Shown here in pieces: positions 1 to 10,514 of a stretch of 64,000 bases of DNA. Below the pieces are notes generated by a model that was given only the letters and a program-made list of their open reading frames with translations, was not told the DNA's origin and ran no database searches. Each line of letters begins with the position of its first letter. The first letter of the stretch is position 1. Source of the stretch: Aspergillus flavus (taxonomy: Eukaryota > Ascomycota > Eurotiomycetes > Eurotiales > Aspergillaceae); assembly GCF_009017415.1 (NCBI RefSeq), contig NC_092405.1:186001-250000 (forward strand), in the 5' to 3' direction. A program made the translations under genes and the position numbers.

Positions 1-382
1 CAGCTGAGGCCTAGAAGAGTGCAATCCGGAGCGCTTCTCCATGAGATCTATTACCGTTTGACGGTCGTTCAGGATGACGATTGTTTGTCCGAAGATCGTT
101 ACCGAGCTGATCGGGCCTAGTCATGATCCTGTGGTTAGTACCTTGGGTCATTATATTTCCGACTTTGAGCATCGCATTACCATAGAGCTCTTTATGCTTG
201 AGCCAATGCAGCCAGTCAGGTGTGCCCGGTGACGGCAGATCCAAAAGGTTGCCAATAACAGGTTTTGATGTAGGCCCCGGTGGGAGCCTCTTCAGAGTCT
301 TCCTTTCTCCTAGAGTCCATCGGATAATATAAAGACCAGTGAGGCCCAAGAGGAGGCTGACTACAAGCATCATGGTGACCAC
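1..382 (-). CDS. Cytochrome P450, N-terminal part (runs off the left edge)
   Basis: Exons 382..181 and 116..1, joined across a 64-nt GT-AG intron (180..117). The join makes one frame ending LYGPISSV. Residues 1-20 are a hydrophobic membrane anchor. A basic linker and the proline-rich hinge LPPGPTSKPVIGN follow, then the first beta-strands (SVTIFGQTIVILNDRQ). This is the start of a microsomal class II P450 and most resembles the OrdA/O-methylsterigmatocystin-oxidoreductase-like group common in fungal secondary metabolism. The ExxR and haem-Cys motifs lie outside the window, so substrate and intactness cannot be judged. The ATG at 382 is the only start that gives the anchor. Confidence 0.85.
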
Positions 383-1442
383 AGTCCGCTATGGCAAACG
401 CGACTGCCATGGTCCGGCTCAGGTCTCCAGTCCATTCTTATGGGATTCCCTCAAGCTCGAACCTAGTCAGAAATATCCCTTCATTCAGCTGAACAGGTGG
501 TGGAGACGTATGACCAGGGTGGGTTACATCGCGTCAGTGATATTCCTCTTTCGTGCAACTGTGGTTGGCTCGATCCTGCACTTAGTGGAGCCGATGGTCT
601 GCCAGATATGAAGAATGCGCATATGCTGGAAGGGTCAGGGTATCGTTTCGCTTATCTACCGCGGTTTTACGCCACATCGTGTATAAGTTTCTCTATGATT
701 ATTGTTTTTAATTGACTCTTAAGCTTCCTCCCTTGTTTTACCGGTTCTGGTCGTTCAAACCATGGCCGATCCGTTATGTCAAGTCGGACCGCGAACCCAC
801 GCCCGTGCTAAGGTAAGTCGAAATGCAGATGCTAGGACCTCCTGACCCGCGTTCGTACCTCGGCGATCTTTCTGCAAAAGAAATACACAGTCTGTGGACT
901 TCCCTTCATCTGTGACACATCTTCAGAAACTTTCGTACCAGCCCAGTGTAGCACCTGTTCCTGTGCTGTAATTGATACGGTTTGGCAAGCCGGTGTTATT
1001 TGGACTTGATCTTCTGATACAGCCTAACCTTTTATCAGTGGGGCAAACAACCTGAGACCTGGTATGTATCGTAATATTCTCATTCTATGTGGTATGTATG
1101 TCTCGTACGAAAAGCCCGGCCCTGTTGTAAGGGTTTCCAAGGTTCCCACATCGGCCTCCCCCGTAGACGGGCCCACGGGAATCAAGATCCTCCAAGCCGC
1201 TGAGATCAGAGGCTACGATTTGCTATCCACTAGCCATTGGAGTTCCCATGGACTTTCCAGAGAATGAAGAAGACCGTAGAACAATACCTTGCATTTTGGA
1301 ACACAAGGTCATACTTTTGTGAAAAGCCGACACATTTGTTTCTTCGCAATCGCCGCAGACGTAATCTTGGTTTTTTGTCCTACTTACAGAGCGAAGACTG
1401 GGGTTGTTGTACAAGGGCGGCCTCTGTCTTGATTTCTAGCGG

Positions 1443-1443
<1 letters not shown>

Positions 1444-1474
<31 letters not shown>
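1444..1474 (+). repeat. Homopolymer T tract
   Basis: About 30 consecutive T on the plus strand. On the minus strand it would read as a poly-A tail, which could mark an old retroposed end, but no coding relic was recognised next to it. Confidence 0.7.
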
Positions 1475-2667
1475 CTGTTTCATTATTTCTGCAGAAGGAG
1501 AAACGATAACCAATAACATTTCCAATCTGCAAACGCCAGCGACGATGAACCTCCACCTTGTAGAAAGTTTACCAATAAGACACTTCCTATTTTCTTCGAC
1601 CGGGCTTCCCCGAGAGTGCATATCTTAGTGGCACATTGCTGCGAGGGGGGATCCACCGTCTACCGTCGCCCGTATGAAGTCGCAGGTGTGTACTCACTAT
1701 TGCCACGTATCCGTTGCACTAGGCCACAAACGGATTAGTTCGGGAACGGCCCGAGGTTCAACCTTGATTGGAACCTTCAGCCAGTCTCCAGTCTGGATAC
1801 AAGTCCAACCTTAGGCTCGATATGAGTAAGTGGCTTTCTACATTGCTTATATAAAGCGATTAATTATATTGAATTATCTATACAGCACATTGGGGGGTGG
1901 TATAAATAGATGATATTAGATATAGAGCTATAGTTACTATATATTAGCATCTTGGGTATATCCCTACGCATATATATATATCTCCTTGATCCCTGTTAGA
2001 CCGCCAGTCAGAACACGTACACATATTAGGATTGTCCACAGACAGATAGATAAGCATATACTGCACAAAGACATTGGAATGAGCGTAAAATAGGTCCAAT
2101 CAACCTAAATTCCATCTTCAAATATGGTAAGAATGTTCACTGCGGTACAAGGCGGAAAGATCCTCGAGTCGAAAGCGGATCTAGGAACGGCCGACAATAT
2201 ATAGGACTAGGTTAATATTGTACTATAACACTACATCAGCTCTATCTGGATCTAAAGCTGCTTAAGTTCAAGCCCTGGTGTTATACATTTACTAGTGGAA
2301 GATTTGATCTGTACATAGCGTAACGGCCATGTCCGATATCCCCACAAGCTAGTACTCTTCCACTGCATGAAGGGCGGGGAAGCAACTATACTATACTATG
2401 CTATACTATGAACCAGTTACTAATGCTGATTCATGCCACAACGAGACCCTTCACATATAGCTAGTCAGGGTAGAGACCCACACTACACCTCCGCAAGCCA
2501 TTGGGACTTTGACAACTCACCCTTCAGCTTTCGCATAGACGCATAGGCCATTTGTATTCGTAGTGCATGAGATGCGCCACACAGCCTAAAAGCATGTACA
2601 CACCATCATCTGTGATGGCAGCGACGCAATGGTCCGGTGATCAGATATTTCTTTCAGCTAGTACCAA

Positions 2668-2675
2668 TATAAAAG
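2668..2675 (+). promoter_or_regulatory. TATA box of the small gene at 2754
   Basis: TATAAAAG, 79 bp before the ATG at 2754. A CA-rich 5' leader follows, as expected for a strongly expressed fungal gene. Confidence 0.5.
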
Positions 2676-2753
2676 TATAATATTCACCCACCCACTCACA
2701 GGGTCACAGATCACTTAACAAATTCTCACACAGAGACAATCCTCAAACACAAA

Positions 2754-3424
2754 ATGACTTACGTCTTGTACATTCCCCTGTTCATCTCCAAATCTAGTAT
2801 AGAGGTGACAGTTAACAAAACAACAGTGACAAGGTTCTAAGTCCCCCACAAACACCCCTCAGCACGAACATCCCAGGCGACACCATCTCCGAAAAAGAAG
2901 CTCTCCCGGAACACTTCGACGGCCATCTTTCGGCAGGGTGGAAAGTAGTCTACCGGCAAGACTACACGCAACATCAGAAAGTCTTCCTCTGCTCGAACTG
3001 GGCGTATCTTCGTCTTGAGGATAAACTTAAACCGAATCAGATGTTCCCGTACGACGATCAGGATCCTGATGATACCACCGGTTACACGGTTGACGAATAT
3101 GTGAAGAAGTTGGATCGGGAATTTGGGCTGGTTGTTTGTGGCTTCAATGATCCTGCGAGGGTAAGTTGATTAGCAGAGTTCTTTTCTTTTCCTCTTCTTA
3201 CTTGATTAAGTACTTCATTACTAATGACCGGACTGAGATAGATATGTATCATCTGGTCCCCCGGTGGAAGTCACAAATCCGTAGGTCATATCCAAGTCAA
3301 ATACAACGGAAACTGGGAGAGCAAGATCTCAACTGAGTATTGGGTCATTACACATGGCGAGGATGATTTCCAGCACCTTACCAATGGGAACTTGGTGAAA
3401 ATGCAAGCATTCAAGCGAGGATAG
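2754..3424 (+). CDS. Small hypothetical protein, spliced
   Basis: A coding stretch of about 100 codons (about 2860-3160) reads in frame through motifs such as VYRQDYTQHQ and EYVKKLDREFGL. A clear 81-nt intron follows (3161..3241, gtaagt...ag, branch ctaatga). The last exon is 3242..3424, contains SPGGSHKSVGHIQVKYNGN, and stops at TAG. The 5' side must contain another intron, because the ATG at 2754 (well placed after a TATA box) opens a frame that stops at 2840. A donor inside about 2767-2800 and an acceptor near 2843-2870 would join it, but I could not fix the junction. No signal peptide or known domain is recognised. The mature protein would be about 165-170 residues. Function unknown. Confidence 0.55.
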
Positions 3425-3961
3425 ATATAAGCATTGTATACGTTTATTTAGTGCTCCATGAATTTCACGTTCTCTTGTAATAAGGTCATTCCATATGAAC
3501 TTGTACATCACTATTGGTATGATTCAAAAGACAAGATGCATATTTGTCTTATCAGAATCTATCATTACTCTCTGTTATCGTATCGTATGTACAGAAACAT
3601 ATTCGGAAAGTGTGAAGCCCATTGTATTATCTACCATATTCTTCAAAAGTACAGAACTATACTGTTTATAGTATATGTCCACGGCGGGAATACAACGCAG
3701 TAAGAAGCCATAGGAACTAGAATAGAATTTGGTAAATTAATAGCATAGAAGTATACTGGATCCCGAAAACCACTGCCTGAACTTCCATGGACCACCCCCA
3801 GCCCAAATCAAGTTTGATCAACAGGTGCACCGCCGTGATCGCTATACAGAATAGAACACAACATTAGCTGTAAACCAAGAAAGCAGAGATATAGTCCTAC
3901 CAGTTCAGAAGGTCTAGACTCGACACCACAGCCTTTTGTGCCCAGTAACGCAACGATGGCC
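3425..3961. other. Intergenic, 3' region between convergent genes
   Basis: AT-rich. The open frames at 3329-3703 have no recognisable features. A minus-strand frame at 3808-4005 overlaps the end of the secreted Cys-rich gene in another phase and holds intron-like signals, but gives no convincing extra exon. Confidence 0.5.
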
Positions 3962-4204
3962 TTATTTGGCACAGCAAGAACCCCCGCAATCCCGGAGTGG
4001 ATCACGAACGCAGTGGTTCATACAATTGCTGTCCTTGGTCCAATCAATCAGAATTTGGTTTCCACTTCTATCTCCGATACTTCTATCGGTGCTGCCACAG
4101 AACGGCCAATCTTCGTACCACTCACAAATCTCGTAGTCATGTGTTCCGCAGCTAGTGAGTCCTCCAACAGCGAAAAGGGCTACAATTGCAAGTGAGAGGC
4201 GCAT
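3962..4204 (-). CDS. Small secreted cysteine-rich protein, 80 aa
   Basis: The ATG at 4204 is followed by a typical signal peptide (MRLSLAIVALFAVGG, cleavage near residues 17-20). The mature peptide is about 60 residues with many cysteines (SCGT, EICEW, FCGS, NCMNHC, DCGGSCC), enough for four or five disulfides. It is acidic and Trp-rich in the first half. A TATA-like ATAAATA lies on the same strand at 4310..4304, about 100 bp upstream, followed by a pyrimidine-rich leader. The size and architecture fit fungal effectors or small defensin/antifungal-type proteins, but the cysteine spacing does not match a family I can name. Uninterrupted single exon. Confidence 0.6.
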   Translation of the reverse strand: MRLSLAIVALFAVGGLTSCGTHDYEICEWYEDWPFCGSTDRSIGDRSGNQILIDWTKDSNCMNHCVRDPLRDCGGSCCAK

Positions 4205-4910
4205 CTTCGAAGTTGAGGATTGTAGTAATGAGTAAGTAGAATGGTTGCTTGGAGTTCTGGAGGAAAGAGAATGGTAGATTGAGATGAGGGCGACATTGCC
4301 AGGTATTTATGTTCTGCGCCAGTGAGCTATTCTGTATCAATCCTAGTACTCAGGCGATAGTACCACTCCTCCTTCCGACCGTTGAAGTGTATACCTGTGG
4401 ATGGCTGATTCACGGCGAGCAAAGTATGTATAAACTCCACTGTGATATCTACATACGGCTAGAGGTGCAGTGGCACTGTATAGAGGTTTGCCCTCAGCCT
4501 GAATCTATAGCTGTGGCTGCTGATTATTCTACAAGTGCCATGATGTGGTAGGTTGATGTGAATGTGGCCCGAGACGAATTATGAACTATATGTTAGTCGC
4601 CAGGTTGCCTTGTATTCTGTCCGGTTGACCCCGGCAGGAACCTTACTCTGTTCTGTCGACATAATGGGGCTGTAAAGATTGACAAGACTGGGTAGAAACC
4701 GGAGCTGCGAAGTCTGGGCGATACAATTCAGGACAGACAATTTATACTCTAACGGATTGGGTTAAAATAATGATTTTGAATGCTGCTAACGAGAGCATGA
4801 CTTGGGATGACACATGCAGGCGAAATATCTTCCTGATGGCCGTCGCGGTTAACTGCTATATGAGAACGGAGCTGTGTCGATGGGGGACGTAATCTACAAC
4901 AACTCTTGAA
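4205..4910. other. Intergenic, shared upstream/downstream region
   Basis: Contains the promoter of the secreted Cys-rich gene (left end) and the 3' end of the carboxylesterase gene (right end). Open frames at 4152-4551 have no support. Confidence 0.5.
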
Positions 4911-6680
4911 CTAGAGCTTATACTCGTCAAAAGCGTCAATGATACGTTGGATGATCCCCGACCGCCAGGTATCTGACTCCACCGTTGTGCTCTCAAGACG
5001 CAATACCAGATTTGCTGGTGAACGTCTCTGATATACCGGCCATTGTATGTTTAAATCTGGCACTACGTATGGTGAGCAACTGGAACGGAAAAAGTAGGAA
5101 AGCAACCTACACTGGTGGTTATTCGGCGATAATGTGCCTACGAAGCTTAACCACATACGAGCCATCCTGCGGCTGACGTCTCGTAGCTGACTCTCAGTTT
5201 GACTGTCGAATGAACAGAGAGGAGGGGCCGTAAACCCGACGCCGTCAAAGTTCTTGAAAGCGAATGCAACCTCCTGGAAGTGAGCAGCACCGAGGATCTG
5301 AGGTGACAGACCATTAGGAACAACAGCGAAGAGATAGCTATAGACAGGCGCCCCATATTCTGCCCACATTTGAGCACTATAACGCTTGGGGGCGTTAACA
5401 AGGTAGTCCCCAATATAGAATGTGCTATAACCATACATTGAGCCATGCTTCGAACTAGGGGAGATGAGAACTGTCCCCAGGTCGGCTCGGACTTCTCGGA
5501 TAGGTAACTGAAGATAGCCATTCACTATCTCGTCCAGGGTGTCATTGGGAAGGTGTTCCCCGGCCCCGAACCCGGTGATCACACTTCTGAGCTCTGTCGG
5601 CGTGTTCACAGCACCGAACATCCCCGAAGCGATATATCCAGTCCCTTCGTTCAGATTTGACCCAATGAGCAATGGCACTTTCACAAACTTTCCTTGTTTG
5701 AGCGCATTGGAGGGAAAGTCGGCAATGAATTTCCCGTCCATGACGGGAAAAAAGAACTTTTGCTGGAACGCAGCCTTGAGCGCTTCCACCGGTGCTGCCC
5801 GTAGGCACTTAATGCTTTCTGTTGCAGCAGCACACCCGGTAGCGTTGAGGACATCTTGATACATCCGCTCCTGGTCGTCCACCGGGATGAGCGCTGCTGA
5901 ACTAAGCGGAGCGCCACTCTGAGTGATAGCAGCGCGGAAAAGTCCATCATCACGACCATCATATGCCAGAAGGTGGTATCCAACGGATAAAGCTCCGCTG
6001 GACTCTCCTTGGATTGTAACACGCGTAGGGTCTCCGCCGAATGCGGCAATATTCTCTTGGATCCAGCGTAGTGCCATCCGTTGGTCGTATAGGCCAAGAT
6101 TTGCGAGGCCCGAATCGTTGAACGCGCGACCGGACAGAAATCCAAATCCAGAGACTCGATAATTGAAACTAACTCCGATCGTGGGAGTGTCCATTTTCAC
6201 GGACTCCCGTACGAGGAAGGACATATTGTACCGCTGGTCGGCGCTACCCCCTTCCTGCAATCCACCACCATAGATGTACACCAGGACAGGAAGGCGAGAG
6301 GAAGGGGTCGCTCCAGATGGGCGGACAATATTCAGAGTCAAGCAGTCTTCATCTTCTTCGTGGTGAAACCCATCCTGTGTGTAGCCTGGGAGCGAGAGAG
6401 GCGCGGAGTGGCACCAAAACCCGTAAGAATCGGCCTGCCTCGGGACTTCCCACGACTCGTTCAGCGGCTGTGGGTGCTCGTATCGTAAATCATCGACTGG
6501 AGGCTGAGCATATGGAATTCCGAGGAAGAAGTCCTGATAGTACAGGGCATTGTGTACACCAACCAGAGTTCCATTTCTGATCGCGACGACGGGTTTCAAG
6601 ATGCGACCACTTGTGTGCCAAGAGGGGCGTAGCAACTCTACAAGCCAGAGAAAAGCGATAGTCGGAGACCACGACCACAT
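4911..6680 (-). CDS. Secreted type-B carboxylesterase/lipase
   Basis: 589 codons are open without a break. The alpha/beta-hydrolase order is complete: hydrophobic N-terminus (1-20), FLGIPYAQPP, oxyanion motif YIYGGG, nucleophile elbow GESSG, acidic residue in NLNEGTGY, and catalytic His in GAAHFQEV. A 48-nt stretch, 5110..5063, has GT-AG ends, a multiple-of-three length and no stop. It interrupts the conserved PNNH...VPDLNIQWPVY tail, so it is almost certainly an intron and the real protein is about 573 aa (exons 6680..5111 and 5062..4911). The enzyme should hydrolyse carboxylic esters outside the cell or in the secretory pathway. It is a paralogue of the gene at 40406-42257, which differs at the elbow and has a membrane anchor. 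Confidence 0.9.
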   Translation of the reverse strand: MWSWSPTIAFLWLVELLRPSWHTSGRILKPVVAIRNGTLVGVHNALYYQDFFLGIPYAQPPVDDLRYEHPQPLNESWEVPRQADSYGFWCHSAPLSLPGYTQDGFHHEEDEDCLTLNIVRPSGATPSSRLPVLVYIYGGGLQEGGSADQRYNMSFLVRESVKMDTPTIGVSFNYRVSGFGFLSGRAFNDSGLANLGLYDQRMALRWIQENIAAFGGDPTRVTIQGESSGALSVGYHLLAYDGRDDGLFRAAITQSGAPLSSAALIPVDDQERMYQDVLNATGCAAATESIKCLRAAPVEALKAAFQQKFFFPVMDGKFIADFPSNALKQGKFVKVPLLIGSNLNEGTGYIASGMFGAVNTPTELRSVITGFGAGEHLPNDTLDEIVNGYLQLPIREVRADLGTVLISPSSKHGSMYGYSTFYIGDYLVNAPKRYSAQMWAEYGAPVYSYLFAVVPNGLSPQILGAAHFQEVAFAFKNFDGVGFTAPPLCSFDSQTESQLRDVSRRMARMWLSFVGTLSPNNHQCRLLSYFFRSSCSPYVVPDLNIQWPVYQRRSPANLVLRLESTTVESDTWRSGIIQRIIDAFDEYKL

Positions 6681-8792
6681 CTTCAGTAACTATCGCGTCG
6701 CCTGAAATTCTGAGTCGGACTGACGTTCAATCAAACTGACGCATACATTTTTGCCAAGCAAAGGACGTCACATGTTTCTCCTGCATGTTTTCAATAGTTC
6801 ATGCAGGAATACCAGCCAGTGTCAGTAATCACGCATATAAAAGAACAATTGTAAATAAAGGCCTTGAATTTCCCAGCCTCAAGTGGTAAATTTCACTCCT
6901 TGTTTATTTAGCAGGACAGTAGCCAAATGTTATGATACGCGATCGTGTATCCAACATCCACGTTGATGACAACAGCTGCCTCCATACCAATGGAAGTCAT
7001 TTGATATCTCTACATTATTCGCCCTGTCTGGTCTGCTACATATTGCTCCGAACGTGTATTATTCAGGCATTCAACCAGGCAGTCCCAAGGCCATTGAAAC
7101 TTTAACTCTATGTGGACGGTAGTCACTGGATTAATTCAACGTAGGACTGATGGAACTTTGGTCGATCGGCGAGCTTGACCTTGTTGCGGTATAGTCACAG
7201 TATAAAAGCGAAGGCTTATTGGTGGGAATACGCCACAAGCACGCAATCAACCCTGTTCGTGTCGTGTACACACCGCACGTATATGCACGCATCCTTCAGG
7301 ATATATTTGAGAGCATTCGTATACTGGTTGTTTCACCTCATCCAGAAGGGTACTGGTGAACGTTTGGTCTTCGAAGTTTGAAGTGGGAACAAATGTTGTT
7401 GAGACGAGGAGCACAATGGGCGACAGTCTGGGCTCATGGGGAAACAAAGCAACTATAACGCTTCCCCGATGGACGGTACCGTCAGCTTCACAAATACTGA
7501 GAGCCCAAAGGATCTCTGAAAGATTCCTGGGGGTCCATACAACGCATGGTGTTGGTGCAAAGTAGTGGTTAACGTACGATGACCTTGCTAGCTTGACTAA
7601 TGAACATGTAAGGCGCCTTGTGAATGTGAATCGCTAGCAAGATTGATATCTCGATGTCAAGAACGACTTCGATAAACGATGTGGTGCGTACGGGAAGGCT
7701 ATACCGGCATGGTTTGAGACGTGCAATGGCTACGCAGTTGGATACTCATTTCAGCCCAGAAGACATTACCTTTGCGGCCAAAGTGACTTACCTGAATGAA
7801 GTATCCGCGCTAATTCTTTGCGATCCGGATCAAATGATGCTATTATGCTTGGAAGGCCAGTATACGGGGCTTTCGCGAGGGATCTTGCCGTGGAAGCAAA
7901 GTGAGTAGACCAACAGAACGTGACAATTTCTGGCTAACGGTACGTTTCTGCTAGGATAAACTTGGAATATGTATCAGTTGGTGATATGGACCAATGCTGC
8001 CCATCCAGTGTGGCTAGACTTGACGACGGATTTGAAAATGCGAAAGCCCGGGGGATTGAATCCGCCAGAGTGTTCTGGCTGAGATGAGAGCTTAGATAAG
8101 AGCTTCGATCAGTCTGCCATATAACGAGCAACCACCACTAGGACAAACATGCTTTTTATGGGAACTTTTCTCGTCGTGTTGACCGAGTGCAAGAAAGATA
8201 TCACCATGAGATGAGGTTCAGTTGAAAAATCCGATCACGAATAGTCTGTCGAAGCCCCCGACCGGTATTACCGAGTGGTTAGTCTGAATGATGAATTATC
8301 ACTAATTAATGGATGAACTGCGATTTCAGAGTAAAGGTATACCGTTCCTGCGTTTGGTGTTTTTGTCCTGTTTACGATGTTTGTCTCTCTGCATCCCACT
8401 TTAGGCAGGAGAGGATGAAACCCAGAAGCCTCTATGAACTCAACCATCATTGATTGAGTTGTTCGCGGCTAAAATGTTCTGGTTACACGTCACAGCATCG
8501 ATAATACTACTAAAAAGACCGTGCAGCACCGCTTATCCGTAATCGGTAAGGATATACCGACTCGATCCTCAGACAACCCGACAAGAGCCAATTGATTCAC
8601 AATGGACTTGCCAGCACACGAATACTCATCCCTCTTCGACAGTGGTGATACAGTTTAACCTTCGGACCATTCCACGTTCACACTGATGCAAGTCTCCACC
8701 GAGTTGCTCTCGACTTGCGAAAGCCAGAATATAAATATGCACCGGACAACCCCGCCTCTCGCCAGTCCAACGCGAGAAATAAACAAATCAAA
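6681..8792. other. Intergenic, with a possible coding relic near 7650-8085
   Basis: No intact gene. Around 7795-8085 (plus) the translation looks protein-like, with DAIMLGRPVYGAF then, after a good intron (7902-7955, gtgagt...ctaac...ctag), INLEYVSVGDMD and ESARVFWLR before a stop. The frame cannot be linked to an ATG without a shift; the ATG at 7654 is in a different phase. This may be the 3' remnant of a lost gene. The remaining open frames (7175-7565, 7934-8450) are not supported. Confidence 0.35.
8730..8737 (+). promoter_or_regulatory. TATA box of the alpha/beta hydrolase gene
   Basis: TATAAATA, 56 bp upstream of the ATG at 8793. Confidence 0.5.
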
Positions 8793-9603
8793 ATGTCTCC
8801 CGCGCCAAGACGGTCGACCTTCCTAGTGATCCATGGCGCATGGCATCATCCCGAGCTGTACGGTACCTTCTGCAAGGCTATCGAAAATCGCGGCGCGGAA
8901 GTTATATGCCCCCGGTTACCGAGTTGCAGCGGAGAACTTCCCTCGACCAAAACCATAGAGGACGATGTCGCTCTGATCCGAGCGACAGCTGAGTCCCTAG
9001 TCCAGGAAGGAAAGAAAGTGTTTGCTGTGATGCATTCATACGGCGGAATGGTCGGCACCGACGCGCTGGAAGGGCTGGGGCTCCAGCGTTTGATATACCT
9101 GGCAGCATTCGTACCGCCCAGTGGAAAAAACCTCGTTGATATGCTTGGTGGCTCTATGGCTCCATTCATTGTCGGTGTAAGTTCAAACTGTTTGCAGTCA
9201 TCTTACATATTCCCGACCGTCCTGTTTCGATGTAGTTTGCTGATAGACATTCCGTGCCAAACAGGATGAACAAGGTATGTTGCGGGTTCCCGAAGCTGCC
9301 TCGGTATTCTACCAGGATCTTCCCGACGACGAAGCCGCCTTCTGGGCGGGAAGACTTGTGCCAATGCCAAAGTCCGCATTCCTCAACCGAATCACCCGTG
9401 AGGCGTATCGCGGTATTCCCGCCACATATATCTTGTGCAAGGACGACCGGGCGATTCCGGCGAGCACACAAGAAATGATGATCTCAAATGTGCAGAGTGC
9501 GGGCGTGAGCATGGACGTTGTAAGGATAACTGCGAGCCATAGTCCCTTCCTGAGTATGCCTGAATCAACAGCCGAACTGGTGGTCAATTTGGCTGCAAAG
9601 TAG
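8793..9603 (+). CDS. Alpha/beta hydrolase (small esterase type), 240 aa
   Basis: Exons 8793..9176 and 9265..9603 flank an 88-nt intron (gtaagt...acag). The ATG at 8793 was preferred over upstream non-ATG frames because it opens directly into strand 1 (STFLVIHGAWHHPE). Visible features are the HG-A-W oxyanion motif, nucleophile elbow HSYGG, acid in CKDDRAIP and catalytic His in ASHSPFLSMP, so the Ser-Asp-His triad is complete. This fits the MhpC/EstA-type and methylesterase-like fungal hydrolases. There is no signal peptide, so it is probably cytosolic. The substrate is not predictable; relatives occur both in housekeeping metabolism and in secondary-metabolite clusters. Confidence 0.88.
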
Positions 9604-10514
9604 TGTATGGAAATCAACACAGCAAGGGAGAAAACACGGAAGAAAACAGATGAATTAGAATAAAAAGTAAGGATTGAAAATCAAACCCACTATTTTTACG
9701 CGGGAAGCGACACGAAGCCAAGACTTTGTCTGGGACAGCGCAAACGCAGGGTTTGAGAAGCGTCAGAGTTTGATAGCGCTTGTTCATGTAGGCTTAATAA
9801 TCCTAGGTCGATGATTAGCGACCGACTGTTCATGTAAGGAATCAGTGGCGATATAACGCATGCTTCCTTGCCTTTTTATTTGGCTCAGTGATTGGGTTGG
9901 CCACTATCGAGACGGGATGGGATCTGGTTCCAATATTTTTATTCAACGCAGCTAACGCGCACAGTTCCAACGCTCTGGCTCTGAAATCCAGGATGCGATA
10001 AGGCGGCTCTAGAGTAATTCGTTACCGACACAAAGGAAAGTAAAAGATCGGAGATTTTGAGAACGATCCACGACGTGTCTTGGCAAGGTTACCGCTATTT
10101 TGTCGGTCAAGAATGCTATGCTGGCTGCAAAATGGGGTTTCCTGGGACCCAACGGTTTTATTTGCTTTAATTGGAACCAGTGTCAAAGGGAAGCCACTTG
10201 AGTAGAGCGGTATCTGACGTGTCGCTTTATTACTCATTTAAAAAGCGCTGATACACGGTACCAAAATCTAGGGTACGGAGTACGGAGTACATGTAGTGCT
10301 ACGTCTTTTTATTTTATTTTATTTTTTTTTTTTGCCCCTTCCCGCGGCAAAAAGATAAGTCAAACAATTTTAACCCTACCACTAGGGACGAAATTATCGC
10401 TGCGGCTCCGGCGCCTTTTCGAATGTGTTAGGCCAACTTAACTATAGCACTAATATATAAAACGTGTAGAAAGCCCCCTCGGCCCAAATTAAACGAAGAA
10501 CATCGGCTGTAACC
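9604..10514. other. Intergenic with short repeats
   Basis: No gene. Contains a tandem tacggag/tacggag run near 10273-10292 and a T-rich attttatttta/poly-T tract at 10306-10334 just upstream of the next gene's promoter. Confidence 0.55.
10454..10462 (+). promoter_or_regulatory. TATA box of the regulator-like gene
   Basis: TATATAAAA, about 53-61 bp upstream of the ATG at 10515. Its position supports that ATG as the true start and argues against a missing upstream zinc-cluster exon. Confidence 0.5.

Larger units (their letters stand above)
383..2753. other. Intergenic, 2.4 kb
   Basis: No supportable gene. Short open frames at 339-715, 1064-1267 and 1223-1621 show no family motif or coherent splicing. 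The stretch holds a poly-T run near 1444-1474, an AT-rich part at 1830-2020, and a short tandem of ctata/ctatg units around 2388-2411. The right end carries the promoter of the small gene starting at 2754. Confidence 0.6.

Noticed and set aside
339..715. Overlapping open frames upstream of the P450
   Set aside because: They overlap each other and the P450 start, lack motifs and no splice model improves them.
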